Positions 12,295 to 23,734 of a stretch of 64,000 nt of DNA are shown in pieces. The notes below the pieces were generated by a model. That model made no database searches. It had not been told where the DNA came from and saw nothing but the letters and a program-made list of their open reading frames with translations. Every line of letters begins with the position of its first letter. Within the stretch, counting starts at the first letter, position 1. Both the position numbers and the translations under genes were made by a program. The DNA comes from Tamarix chinensis (taxonomy: Eukaryota > Streptophyta > Magnoliopsida > Caryophyllales > Tamaricaceae), in contig CM060172.1 in NCBI GenBank assembly GCA_030549775.1, forward strand, positions 128,763,122 through 128,827,121. The letters run 5' to 3'.

Positions 12295-13356
12295 ATGAAC
12301 CAAGATGAACGGGTCAAAAATATAGAGAAAGCTTTCGATACGCTCATTGACTTTGCTAAGCGTATCTCAGTACTTCAACCTCAAGCCACTTTTCCTCCAG
12401 TGGGTATCGGAGAGGATTGGATTGATAGAATTTCACGTCATCAACCATCAGCTTACGATGGGAAAGAAGCCCCCGTGGTCCTAGAAAGTTGGATACGGAA
12501 TTTTGATAGGACATTCGAGGCGCTCAATTGCCCTGAGGAGCGAAGGACGAGCATCGCGGCGTACTTCCTTCGAGGATTAGCCGAAACTTGGTGGGAAGAC
12601 TTTCAAGCCAAAGGAGGACGATCAACATCTTGGGAAGAATTCAAGACTGCCCTTCGCACACGTTTCTACACGGAAAGTCTCAAGAGGGCCAAACTCAAAG
12701 AATTCATGGAGTTGACGCAAGGAAGCTTATCGGTCCAAGAATACTATGCACGATTCATGGAGCTACTGAGGTTTGCCTCTGGAATAGCAGCTAGTAAGGC
12801 TACAGTGGTCTTCCAGTTTGAGCAAGGACTTCACCTCAACATCCGAAGCATGATGGGCGCAAACATTTTCCATGACTTGACTACGGTGTACGAGCGGGCG
12901 TGTGTCGCCGATGCCTTGGTCCAGGAACAAGCATCCATCCGGGGCAAGAGGAAGAATGAAGAGATTGAGTTCAAAGAAAAGAGTTGTCATCCCAGTAACA
13001 ATATCTTGCGAGTCCAACCTCAAACTGAAGTACTGTGTAAGGAGAGTCAGAGTGCTCCAAATGGCAAGGCTAGTAAGAGACCAGCCTGGCACTACCATTG
13101 TCGTCGTTGCAAAAGAGATCATCCAGGCAAGGATTGCATAGGAAAACCGGTTCAATGCCACAACTGTGGACAGCTTGGGCATAGAAGCTTCGAGTGCTAC
13201 AACGCAACCCGTGAAGGAATCCTGAGGCCACAACAACTATCGTTTCAGCAAAATCAAGCGCTCGAAGCAACCCGTTCAGCCTCGTTAATTAGAGCAAATG
13301 AGCAAGTGATCAATCCTAATGCAACTTCTTTAAGCTTACCGTCGGGTCCCTCGTAG
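12295..13356 (+). CDS. gag: Retrotransposon Gag polyprotein, intact
   Basis: A 353-residue capsid/nucleocapsid protein of a Ty3/gypsy retrotransposon. It would assemble virus-like particles and bind the element's RNA. Residues about 50-180 match the plant retrotransposon Gag domain, with W66 (in VVLESWIRNF), the WW pair at 99-100 (AETWWEDF) and SVQEYYARFMELLRFA near 146-161. The C-terminal part has two zinc knuckles: C269-C272-H276-C281 (spacing CX2CX3HX4C, slightly irregular) and C288-C291-H296-C301 (CHNCGQLGHRSFEC, canonical CX2CX4HX4C). The ATG at 12295 is the first after the 63-bp array and opens the Gag homology. No stop or frameshift is visible. No protease or pol frame follows, and the polypurine tract is about 140 bp beyond the stop. 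This is the only apparently intact TE protein in the window. Confidence 0.9.
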   Translation: MNQDERVKNIEKAFDTLIDFAKRISVLQPQATFPPVGIGEDWIDRISRHQPSAYDGKEAPVVLESWIRNFDRTFEALNCPEERRTSIAAYFLRGLAETWWEDFQAKGGRSTSWEEFKTALRTRFYTESLKRAKLKEFMELTQGSLSVQEYYARFMELLRFASGIAASKATVVFQFEQGLHLNIRSMMGANIFHDLTTVYERACVADALVQEQASIRGKRKNEEIEFKEKSCHPSNNILRVQPQTEVLCKESQSAPNGKASKRPAWHYHCRRCKRDHPGKDCIGKPVQCHNCGQLGHRSFECYNATREGILRPQQLSFQQNQALEATRSASLIRANEQVINPNATSLSLPSGPS

Positions 13357-13494
13357 TTGGATTTGTTAAATATATGTGTAGTTGTTTTCCTTAGTTAAGT
13401 AAGTTTTTCTTTAAGGGGGTAGTTACCCCAAGTAACTTAGATCCTTCCGTGTATTCCTGGTGCAAAGGCGTAAATTTCGGGGACAAAGTTTTCT

Positions 13495-13509
13495 TTAAGG
13501 GGATAGTGA
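13495..13509 (+). promoter_or_regulatory. Polypurine tract before 3' LTR
   Basis: TTAAGGGGATAGTGA sits directly before the 3' LTR start. A near copy (CTTTAAGGGGGTAGTTACC) lies at about 13411-13430 and may be an older or decoy tract. Confidence 0.65.
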
Positions 13510-14598
13510 TGACATCCCCCGAAATTTTAAAAACCTATAATTTAATAAATAAATTTTATTTGGGATAAATTATCTTTTAAAATTATTTAATTTAATTATT
13601 TTATGGATTTTCAAGCATATAAAATTAGATAGGAATACTTAATAAATTAAAATAAATATTTTATTATTTCATCATATTCATTTTATTCGAATAAATTCCT
13701 AAACCAATGTTTTTCCTAAAATTAACCTTTTTAAACCCATATATTAAATTATATTAAATTAAATTATTAAATTTATTTATCTACCAATAATATTCCATCC
13801 CATTTTTCCAAAAATTATTTTATCTATTTTTTCCCTTTTTTTCCTTATTCCTTTTTCCCATTTTCCTTTACTTTCTCCTTTTTCTCCTTTTCTCCTTTCT
13901 TTTATTTTTTCCTTTTTCCTTCTCTTCAAGCCGCTAGGCTAGCCTTCCCCCCTGTGCGCCTGGGCTATGGGCTCGTTCTTCCTCTCCCCTTCTCTCCTTC
14001 TTCCCTTGCATTGCAGGTCGAGCTCTGCTTTTCTTTCCTTCCTCCCCGCGCACGAGCCCAACCCAGCCTCCCTTCTTTTCTTTCCTTCCTTTCCCTCTAA
14101 CCCAACCCAGCCCGATTCTTCTTGTTTTCCCCTTCGCCCAGCCTGCTTCCCCTCCTCTTCCTTTATTTCTTCTTCTACCACCTGCCCCAACCCACCCCTT
14201 GACACCATGTCTGCTACCCGAGCACCAAGCCCTACAACTGTCACCACTACAACTCTCCCTCTCTCCCTCTCTCTTCCCCGTCCCTTTCTTCCCCATTTTG
14301 ACCAAACCCACCCTGCACCTCTAGCCCGCATGCCTGACTTCATTCCTCTTCTTCCCTTCCCTCTCCCTACCACCCGACCACCTCCCTGCCACCCGATCAA
14401 GCCACCTACCTCTCTTTTCTCCCTCTATTTTTCTTCCCCTCAACTGATCCTTCCTGCCCCACTTCCGAGCTCCCTTACCATCCCCACCAATATCCTCCTC
14501 TCAATTTTCTTCTCATTTTATCCCAACCCACTATTTTTGCACCGCAGCCCCATTCCACGGCTTCCTCCGCAGCAACAACCACCTGCACCACCTTCTGC
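13510..14598 (+). repeat. 3' LTR of family A, part 1
   Basis: Starts TGACATCCCCCGAAATTTT, aligning with TGTAATCCCCTAAAATTTT of the 5' LTR. By eye about one base in ten differs over the first 240 bp. It stops at the hAT insertion and resumes at 19930 after the 8-bp target duplication. Confidence 0.85.
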
Positions 14599-15593
14599 TA
14601 GGAGTGTCTAAATGGGTAGTCATGGTTTAATCCAACCCATAGTATCTTAACCCATATTACTCATATAACCCATGGTCTAACCCACGATGGATTATAGAAA
14701 ATAACTAATAATTTTTAACCCAACCCATCATAACCCACGAGTTATACTGGTTGACCATGGGTTAATATGGGTTAATATATATACAAACAAGTCTATCTTG
14801 ACCTTTATTATCACCTCTTCCACCACCATTGCCGTCACCCCTTCCACCACCATTACTACCACCGCTTTCACCAGCACCACCACCACAATTGTTTTCCTTC
14901 CTCTCTTTTTTTTGCCTTTTTCTGCAATTCACCACTACCTCCTCCAATATGATAAAATAATTATGTCAAGCGTCAAACTTATTATAAAAGGAAAATGGTC
15001 ACATTTATTTAATATGTTTGTCTTCTTTATAAAAAAAAACTTTTAATACAACACTATCTTAATTAGAGTAAGAAGAGGAATTTTAAATAGTATTTTATTT
15101 TCTTCTTTAAAAAAGATGAATTTTTTCTGTAATCATTTTTAGAGGAACAAATGCTTTTAATACATATTTTAATTAACATAAATTCATAAACACAATGGAA
15201 TATCAATGATGATGTCATTGCCCGGCGATAAAGATTCTTTTTGACGTAAAAGTTGTAGAATTGAATCCTCCCTTTTTCTCATACAATATTAATTTTTGGA
15301 GAATAAAGTTACAATTGCAATATATGTTAACGAAAAGACATTTATAATATACAACAAGTTCTGATAATGGTTTTTAAAAAAGCTCAATTAACCTAGTCCA
15401 TCGTATCTATTTAATAATTATCTACTATATAGTCCAAAATGAGTATGACACTTCATTTCTAGCCTTCTTAATTAACTCATCATGGGCTGAAAGATCCATA
15501 TTGCACGTCATGGGTGAAACCTGAAAAAAAAATCAAGCTTAATTTAAAAGTAAATACATATATAAGTATATAACAATAATTTTTTAAATAATA

Positions 15594-17570
15594 TTATAAA
15601 CACATACCCATTTCCAATTCCTCAAGCATCTCTAGACATTTTTCAATTTCAATTGGTGTAGAGGGTGATCTTAACCAATCTTGGCCACAAACTAGAGCTT
15701 CAACTATCGTTGGAGTTAAACAACTCCTAAAAGGATCAAGAATTCTACCACCGGTGGAAAACGCACTCTCTGAAGCAACAGTAGAAATATGAATAGGTAA
15801 TATGTCACGGGCCATAATCGAGAGCACATGATATGTGCTAGCTTTAGACCTCCACCAATGAAAAATATCAAAGTTGGGTTTTTCTTCTTTGATGTTATCA
15901 TCCAAATACCGTTGTAACTCGGATTTGCTTTTTTTCTTCTCCACATCTTGCAAATAAAGTTGCCAATCTTCTTGGCTTTCATTCATCACTTCCTCCACAT
16001 TAGGAACGTCATCTACATTTACACTTGGTAGGGGTTGAGACAAAGAACTAGGAGAACCACTACCATGACCCAATGATAATGTGGATAAAGAATAATAATA
16101 ATCAAATAGGCATTGTAAAGTATCATCCACTTTCTTCATTAACCTTACAACCTTTTCCTCATGTTCATCCTTATAAAACCTCTTGAAATGAAATTGCAAA
16201 TACACAAATTTATAACGAGGATCCAAGACCACAGAAATAAACAACATAACATTCACCTTTTCTAAATCACAATATTTCTCAAACTTTTGTTTCATAGCCA
16301 ATGTCATTCCCCGAAATGTAGAATTTTGACTAAAACACCATTTTTATCAATATCGACATAATAGTGTTCGCCTCTTTAAAGAAAATGTTAGAGGTTATAT
16401 ACTTAGTCCCCGAAATTCTCTTCATCACATTATAAAAGTGCTCCAAATACTTATGTAATGACTTCAAAACACCCCAGTTAAAATTCCTTAGCAAACCCGA
16501 ATTTCCATCAAGAAAAAACATTGACTCAAGTGCCTTTTGATTTCTATTGCAGCTTCTATCATCATGTATGTGGAGTTCCAATGAGTGGTAACATCTAAAC
16601 ACAATGCCTTCAGTGATACCACCTTTTCTCTTACAACACATTTTTTAAACCATTCTAAATGAGACGGAGAGCTCCTCATATACTTCACATAATCACGGAT
16701 AGTGGCGATTTCACCATCTACCATATTAATTCCATTCTTTACCATCAAATTCAAAATATGTGCAAAGCATCTAACATGCAAAAAATCACCATTCAAAAGC
16801 AATTAATTTCTTCTATTGAGTGTCTCTTTCAAATGATTAATAGTTGTATCATTAGAGCTAGCATCATCCACATTTAACGTACACACTTTATCTAAACCCC
16901 AACATAACAAGCAATCATCAATAGCGTTCGCAATATTTTCTCCACAATGAGGGGTAGGGAGCACACAAAAATTAATAATTTTTTATGTAACTTCCACTCT
17001 TTATCAATGAAGTGCACGGTTAAACACATATACCCAAGGTTTTGGACCGATGCCCACAAATCTATGGTCAAGCACACTTGAGATGATGCTTGTTGAAGAC
17101 CTAACTTTAAATTCTCCTTCTCATCTGTATAAATTTGGATGCAATCCCTAGTTACTGTTTCTCTTGAAACTATATCAAATATAGGAAAATCTTCTAAAAC
17201 CCTCCTTCTCAACGAAACAAAAAGGAAACTCATCAACTATTATCATCCTTGCAAGCTCCTTACGACACAATTCTTGATCAAATCTCCAATTTTTCATATC
17301 AATATGCACATCATGCTTCTCATAAGTATTATTCCCCCTACTATTCAACTCATTATATGGATATGATTGACATTTATCTAAGTGCCTAGTCAAGGTGCTT
17401 ATTCCATCGGTCTTTTTCCATTTATACTCTTGATTACAATACTTACTTTGTACAGATGTGATCAAAGTGGACTCACCTTGTTTGATTTGTGTAAAATGCT
17501 CCCAAACAAGTGAGATAGTCTTATAAGATCGCTTTCTTTTGGAACTAATCGAGCTCAATTCTTCAGACAT
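15594..17570 (-). pseudogene. hAT transposase (zf-BED / RICESLEEPER-like), broken
   Basis: Minus-strand pieces lie in order. The BED-type zinc finger region (about 17520-17390) has KYC...HLDKC but lacks the first expected Cys (VQSKYC, Ser instead of Cys). The catalytic core pieces include LTIDLWASVQNLGYMCLTVHF (17030 region), VDDASSNDT (about 16875-16850) and VRCFAHILNLMV (about 16775). The C-terminal hAT dimerisation domain has FDIFHWWRSKASTYHVLS and STVASESAFSTGGRILDPFR (15850-15720). Breaks seen: a frame change near 16890-16900, a stop near 16799-16801 and further frame changes between about 16490 and 16310. It is therefore probably unable to make active transposase. The pieces are collinear with plant Ac-superfamily transposases of about 650-700 residues. 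Confidence 0.88.
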
Positions 17571-18677
17571 TATAAATATCCTTTTAAATTTAAATAAGAG
17601 GCATAAGTAAATAACAGAACCAATAATAGATGCTCATCGGTCCATATTATCAAATCCCATAAAAACAACCATGAAATAGCCAGCTAGCTAAAGCATACCT
17701 CTACAATAGCAACATGAAAGTTTTCCTTTTTACTCACCAATATAGCTTCAGTCTCACTGAAAAACAGACACTGTACCTCAAAAAAAATTAAAAATAGCCA
17801 TTTCATAAAACAATAGCACCAGGGGAAAAAGAAAAAAGAAAAAACACCAAGAGAGAACATATTAGAAAATAAACATTAATTATGCAAGTGAGCTACTGTC
17901 TTGGATGTAGATGATAACTAACACAGGTGTACCATAATATTGAGAGTTCCTTGGTTTATTTAATACGCATAGTGTTATTTTCTCGAAGATCTGTTGACCT
18001 ATTTTCTGGTCTTGGATGCGATCCATGTTGGTCAGTTCCAGGCTACCTAACAACTAGAAAGTTTTTGTTTTGGGGTTTCATGAACTGTATACATGACATT
18101 ATAGACCGATATAATGGTAATTGACTAACCAAGAAAAATTACCAACAGCAGGCAACTACCATTCAGAATCTAAAACCCCGCCCGCATAATATCAAAATGA
18201 ACGGAAGAATTGTTTTTATTGTTTAAGGCCTTTTTCCAGAAAAATGAAATTAAACCAGAATAAGAGGATCATCTGATCCCCCCCCCCAAAAAAATTCATG
18301 TCGTTGAAATACATGCTTACAAAAAGGATAAATAAGCATGTAATTTTTTTCATCGTAATATACAAGTAGTGTATTTAATAATTTATGTCATCCTGAATGC
18401 CGGACCATCGTGGACTTTAGGCCTTGTAATAAACAATCATAAACTTATCTATGACGCGGTCACAAGCCCACAACTGGGATTCTAATGATCATACCACAGG
18501 ACAGTTATGGCTAGTGGATGGATATTTGATAATTTGGCACGCAAACATGCATCATAAAACGGCAGTATGTATTGTGATTCAGGTATGTCTTTTCCTGCAT
18601 CCTAGCCAGATGAAGGGTAAACACAAAAAAGAATATCGCGTTATTTTTTGTTTCAAAAGCAAATGTGTGCATCCTAC

Positions 18678-18753
18678 CTGAAAGTGAAGAGACGATCTTC
18701 AAAGCTTTCTGCTTGGCCTTATCATCATACAAATCCACTATCAAAATAATTTT
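18678..18753 (-). pseudogene. Captured exon of a plant heavy-metal-associated (HMA/HIPP-type) protein
   Basis: A 76-bp minus-strand segment encodes KIILIVDLYDDKAKQKALK followed by IVSSLS. This is the first beta strand and helix of HMA-domain proteins of the HIPP-like group in which DDKAKQ replaces the metal-binding CxxC. It is bounded by splice-like sites: TGTGTCAG before it and GTAGGATG after it. The next HMA exon (second strand and helix) was not found by eye between here and the transposase, so the copy is partial. It lies inside the hAT termini and on the same strand as the transposase. This points to capture of a host gene fragment by the transposon. Recognition is from the family pattern, not from a search. 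Confidence 0.65.
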
Positions 18754-19430
18754 CTGACACACTACACATACACAAACACACAAAAAAACATCAATAAATC
18801 AAGAAAATATGTAACGATCCATTCATTCCCTCCTTTCATTGGTTCATCATCCACCACAAGACATGAAGATGATGAAACAATAATCTCCTGAAAACCCAAT
18901 ATAAAAGCACCTTTGGTATGGTATGTCTCTAGAAGACGGGGACAAAAGATATTTGGGGTATGGAAAAATACAGAACATAGGGGGTTTTCATAAGATACAA
19001 CACGGGGGTTAGAAGTTAGAGAGAAGCAACACTTCTTCACTTTGAATCTTGACCAGAGGCTCGATGATTATTTCTATTAACAATGACTTGTTCGGTCCCG
19101 AAATGGAACTCCCCAAAATAACGATGAATCCCTCCCCAATGGTTGAAATTTTGGTCCCGACCAACTGTCGCACACCAATACTATTACGCATATGGGGTGG
19201 GTCTATGGGCACAAATCGAACTATTGCTAGTAGTAGTAGTATTAGTAGTAGTAGTAGTATGCCTATGATGATGGCTTTCACTAAAACACGCACACTTTAG
19301 GCCAACAAGGAAATCATGTGTCTGTCATCCATGGTGGAGCAGGTGGCGATTCGAAACAAATCCTTACAATAAGGAAGGGAGAGAGGGAGGGAGGAAGGTT
19401 GATTCTCCCAAAACACAGTGTACTGATTAC

Positions 19431-19459
19431 CTCGTCGATTCTAGGCTTCATGAAATCCC
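19431..19459 (-). pseudogene. Possible first coding exon of the captured HMA gene
   Basis: A 29-bp segment lies between an acceptor-like TTTTACAG and a donor-like GTAATCAG. It contains ATG and encodes MKPRIDE in the phase that would join the HMA exon at 18753. Upstream, a donor-like CAG/GTATCTTC at 19512/19511 could end a 5'-UTR exon, but the intron between would be only 52 nt, short for plants. Inferred from splice motifs and phase alone. Confidence 0.35.
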
Positions 19460-19929
19460 CTGTAAAACAATGATCCAAATCGAAAAGTAAGAGAAAGAAT
19501 TGAGAAGATACCTGTTTCGTAAGTAGACGAACATCTGCAGCTGGTGACGGGAATTGAAGCAGCAAGGTACAAATTGAACTAATTTATATTTTCTAAAGTC
19601 GAAGATGAAGAAATTGGGATGGAGATGTATCGATTGAAGAGATAAATTAGGTTGAAGTCATGGAAATGCAGACCAAGGAGTGAGGAGAGGTGGAGAGCCG
19701 GAGATAGAATATGGCTGAGACAAAAAAAATTATGAACATAAATATTACCATGGCAACCTATGGCCAATTATAATTAAACCCATACTATCCCATATTTAAA
19801 TAGTATATATATGGGTTCAACCCATAATAACCCACACAAAATAATAACCCAACCCACTTATATTATAACTTAAGTTTATGGGTTGGATTATAACTTACCA
19901 TGGAAAGCCCAACCCATTGAATAGGCCTA

Positions 19930-22900
19930 CCATCTGCCACCCTCTACCTCATCTCTACACCACCACAACACCCCCAAGCCACCTTGCTACCCCTTCTTTC
20001 TCCCCTCTTCTTTTTCTCTTCTTTTTCTTCCTTCTCAACAACCACCCTGCACCTCCTCTTCCCACCGCCATCCCGCCATCTCTATCGCCACCTGAACCAC
20101 CAAACCAATCCCTGCGATCTTCCCTACCACCCCCACACCTCCTTTGGCCGAAACCAACACTTGCATCCCCTCATTTCCCTCCTCCCTTTTCCTTCCTTCT
20201 TAGCCCCCACCTCGGCGGCCACCTTTCCAGCCTTGCTCCCGTCGCCCCCCTTGGCCACCAACAACCTATCCTCGACCACCACCTACACCCCCTCTCCATC
20301 CCTGCACCCTTCCCTAGCCCTAAATCCTCCCCTACCTGCCCTCTTTCCTAGCCCCAAAACCCTAACTCGAAATTGACTCCCTCTTCTTCTCCTTATGCCA
20401 CCTTCGAGCCTTTTCTCCCTTGTTTTGCATTCAACTCATGCTGCATGAGCAGCATGAGTTCCTACATTCCTTGGTTTAATTTAATAATAAATTTTAAGGT
20501 ATAACAATATTTAAGTTAAGTATTTCATTGATTAATTTTTATAAATTCTTATGCTTTGGTTTTCTCATTTCTAATATGATAAGTATTAATACTATTTTTA
20601 GGTATTAGTTTTGCTAATCAAAGCTTGAATCTTTAACCGAGATACCGGTAAGGTTCGATTTTTATGGGAATTAAGGTAATCGTTAAACCTCACTTAAACG
20701 CATGGATAAACATATGTTAGCACATTAGGTTTTTAATATGTTGTTATGCATGATATATGTTGCTTAATATAATATATATATTTGCCTGTATTGATTCATA
20801 AAAAGGAAAGCATGCTAGTTTATGTGCCATATGTGAAAATAATGCTCAAGGAAGGAGTTTGATTATTAATGGAAATTTTAAATACTTATCCATGATATAT
20901 TATGTTATTGTGACCATTAATGCATGAATAATATTATTGTGCGCCCTATGGGCATTTTAGTAATATGTATTGCGCAAGAATGTGGCCTAATAAGTGTGGG
21001 AGCTAATGAGTATTATGTTGAAATATAATAGCTGGTGGAGTTGGATAAGGAGAATGGAGTATTAATATTACTATTTCATATAGTGATGATAATTTAATAA
21101 AAGTGGTATAATAAGGGGCAAAATGGTAATTTTGGAAGTAAAGGGTAAAATGGTAATCTTGGAAGTTAAGGGTATTATGGTAATTTTGGAAGTGAATGGC
21201 AAGTTGGTAATTTTGTAAGTAAAAGGATAAAATGGTAATTTTGTAAGTAAAAGAGTATTATGGTAATTTTGGAAGTAAAGGGCAAAATGGTAATTTTGTA
21301 AGTAAAAGGGGGTGTTATGGCAATGTTGGAAGTAAGGGGCAAAATGGTAATTTTGTAAGTAAAAGGATAAATTAGAAATTTTGTAACTAAAGGGTAAAAT
21401 GGTAATTATAATAATGGAGAAGGGTAATATAGTAATTATAATAATGGACAAGGATAATTTGGCAATTTTAACCGACTAAAAGGCAATTTGGTAATTATGA
21501 TAATGGAGAAGGGCAATTTAGTAATTTAACCAACAAAAGGGCAGTTTGGTGATTATGATAATAGAGAAGCATAATTTAGTAATTATGATAATGGAGAAGG
21601 GTGATTTGGTAATTTAACCAAATAAAGGGTAGTTTGGTAATTATGATAACAAAGAAGGGTAATTTGGTAATTATGATAATGGAGAAGGGCAATTTAGTAA
21701 TTTAACCAACAAAAGGGCAGTTTGGTGATTATGATAATAGAGAAGCATAATTTGGTAATTTAACCAAATAAAGGGTAGTTTGGTAATTATGATAACAAAG
21801 AAAGGTAATTTGGTAATTATGATAATGAAGAAGGACAATTTGGTAATTTAACCAACTAAAGGGTAAATTGGTAATTATGATAATGGAGAAGGGTAAATTG
21901 GTAATTTAACCAACTAAAGGGTAGTAATTACAATAATGGAAAAGAACAATTTGGTAATTTAACCAACTAAAGTATAATTTGGTAATTATGATAATGGAGA
22001 AGGGTACTTTGGTAATTTGGTAATTATAATAATGGAGAAGGGTAATATGGTAATTATGATAATGGAGAAGGGCAATTTGGTAATTATGATAATAGAGAGG
22101 GGTAGTTCAGTAATTATGCAACATGAAGGATAATATAGTAAATTGGCAAGTAGAGAATGGATGACTTAATAATTATTCAAGTAAGGGGTAAATCAGTAAC
22201 CCGTATCAAATATGTCATTGTGATAACGGAGTTTCGTAATAAGACTCAAGTAGCACTAAATAGTAAGATAATGGTATTTGACAATTAATAAGTATCATAA
22301 AAACGAATCCTAAATTAGAATTAGATAAGATTATGATGGCCTTAATGATTCCTCCATGTTTTCTTGGTTAACCGTGTGAATAAGGAATACCTAATGATAT
22401 GAGAATGATTGAAAGTGAATAAGTATCTTATTGTTGTGCTTTTCATGATCACCTTAATTAAGACACTAATAATTAAAGTGAAAAACCTCGAGATCAGGAA
22501 TGGTGGCTTTTTAGGGGTTGCTACCCTAAAGATGTGGTTAGCCCCAGGTTATTCTGGTATTTGTTGGTTTGCCTTTGTGCCCTAGCTAGGCCCTACATCC
22601 TACTATATCTAGGTATACAAACCTATTTAGGGGGTATGCATACTTCTAGACTAGGTGTTCTTGTCAGTAGGGTACTATGTAGCTATATGCATCAGTATGA
22701 CTAGGGTACATTTTCATCCCTAGGTTGATAGTTGAAGGGTACTGAGTAGCTTGTATGCACCAGTACGACTGGTGTACCTTTGTGTCCCGGGATCTTGATC
22801 TCCCTTTTGAGGCAAATAAATAGAATTGTTGTGCTGATTAAAAAGGGAAAACAATAATCATAAAATTGAAAGACAAATGAGCCGGACCCAAGTGAATTAT

Positions 22901-23013
22901 GTTTATGAGTACCGATCCACCGAATATAATAGTGACCTAGGAGCGTGTTGTCCTAGAAGATATTTTTGAGTACCGGTCCTGTGGATATAATAGTGGCCTA
23001 GGAGCATGCTGCC
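19930..23013 (+). repeat. 3' LTR of family A, part 2 (3' end missing)
   Basis: Continues from 14598 after the target duplication. It has the perfect 28-nt hairpin (20433-20460), the GGTAATT minisatellite (21108-22110) and two cassette copies (22910-23005). It then stops inside a cassette, at GAGCATGCTGCC, and jumps to sequence from the pyrimidine tract of another family-A LTR. The 46-nt hairpin and the LTR end are absent. Confidence 0.8.
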
Positions 23014-23133
23014 ACCACTTGCCCTGGCCTGCTCTGTAATACCCCAAAAATTTACAACTGAAAAATTTCATTTAATGAAAAGGCTTAGTCGAAGCAAAAT
23101 AACAAAGTGTAAATTATGGGGATATTACCGCCA

Positions 23134-23179
23134 CACTTAGTACCAGACCGGTTCACTTTTACCATTCCAGTACTAAGTG
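23134..23179 (-). repeat. 46-nt terminal hairpin, family B solo LTR
   Basis: CACTTAGTACCAGACCGGT, an 8-nt loop, then ACCATTCCAGTACTAAGTG. The arms pair over 19 positions with few mismatches. Confidence 0.75.
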
Positions 23180-23734
23180 CTAAGGCTGATTAGGATAGAC
23201 ATCAAACACGAGTCGATAATTAAAACGAGCATTCACAAAGGAAATAAGTTGTTAACCATACAGAAAATTAGAGTACGATAACCAAAAGAAGTATAACCCA
23301 GAAGTATGGTTTTAAAGTTCCATACAACAGAAAACATCATACAATAGAATAAAACTACATATAACGATACAGGAAAGACAAAACGGAAGATAGACTCTGA
23401 CCATGTCACTCTCAACCCCCAGGCCAGGTCCAGACTCAACTCTCAGCCTCGCCCGATGCCTCATAAGTGTCGTAGGTATCGAAGATAGAATCACCGACCT
23501 ACACCAAGTCAGAAGGGCCTTCTGCTCGTGGGAATGAGCAGCACCCATGAAATGGGTAGTCAGTACGTTGCGTACTGAGTAAGGTAACCGTGCACTAAGG
23601 CTAACACATAAGAGCACATAATATAATCACAATAATATGATAGCATATAATATCTCAGGTAAATAAGGATAACAGCGGTTAGGATAAACTGATTATTTAA
23701 TCTCTGAATAGCACTCATTTCGCACCATACTTTT

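Larger units (their letters stand above)
14599..19929 (-). mobile_element. hAT (Ac-like) DNA transposon, 5.3 kb, inserted in the 3' LTR
   Basis: Terminal inverted repeats TAGGAGTGTCTAAATGGG (14599) and, on the other strand from 19929, TAGGCCTATTCAATGGG. An 8-bp target duplication, CCTTCTGC (14591-14598) and CCATCTGC (19930-19937), differs at one base. Removing the element restores the LTR sequence seen near 8030 (CACCTTTTGCCACC). Subterminal regions are full of short AACCCAT / ATGGGTT motifs (14630-14775 and 19775-19920), as usual for hAT transposase binding regions. The transposase lies on the minus strand in the lower half. The 2.3 kb upstream of it is unusually long and holds gene-like exons. 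Confidence 0.9.
6974..23013 (+). mobile_element. Non-autonomous gag-only LTR retrotransposon, family A (TR-GAG type)
   Basis: Two family-A LTRs flank an internal region of only 1,665 bp (11845-13509). That region holds an iMet-type primer site, a repeat-bearing leader, a Gag ORF and a polypurine tract. No protease, reverse transcriptase, RNase H or integrase is present, so movement would need enzymes from another element. The layout fits the plant TR-GAG class, but with unusually long LTRs (4,871 bp at the 5' end). The Gag type and LTR ends suggest a Ty3/gypsy Tekay/Del-like relative (inference). The 3' LTR is interrupted by a hAT element and lacks its last 700 bp or so, so no TSD can be checked for the whole element. 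Confidence 0.8.

Noticed and set aside
19049..19300. Frames on both strands inside the hAT element (83 and 94 codons) as a captured gene
   Set aside because: No domain recognised, one strand is a serine microsatellite, and it would be intron of the captured HMA fragment.
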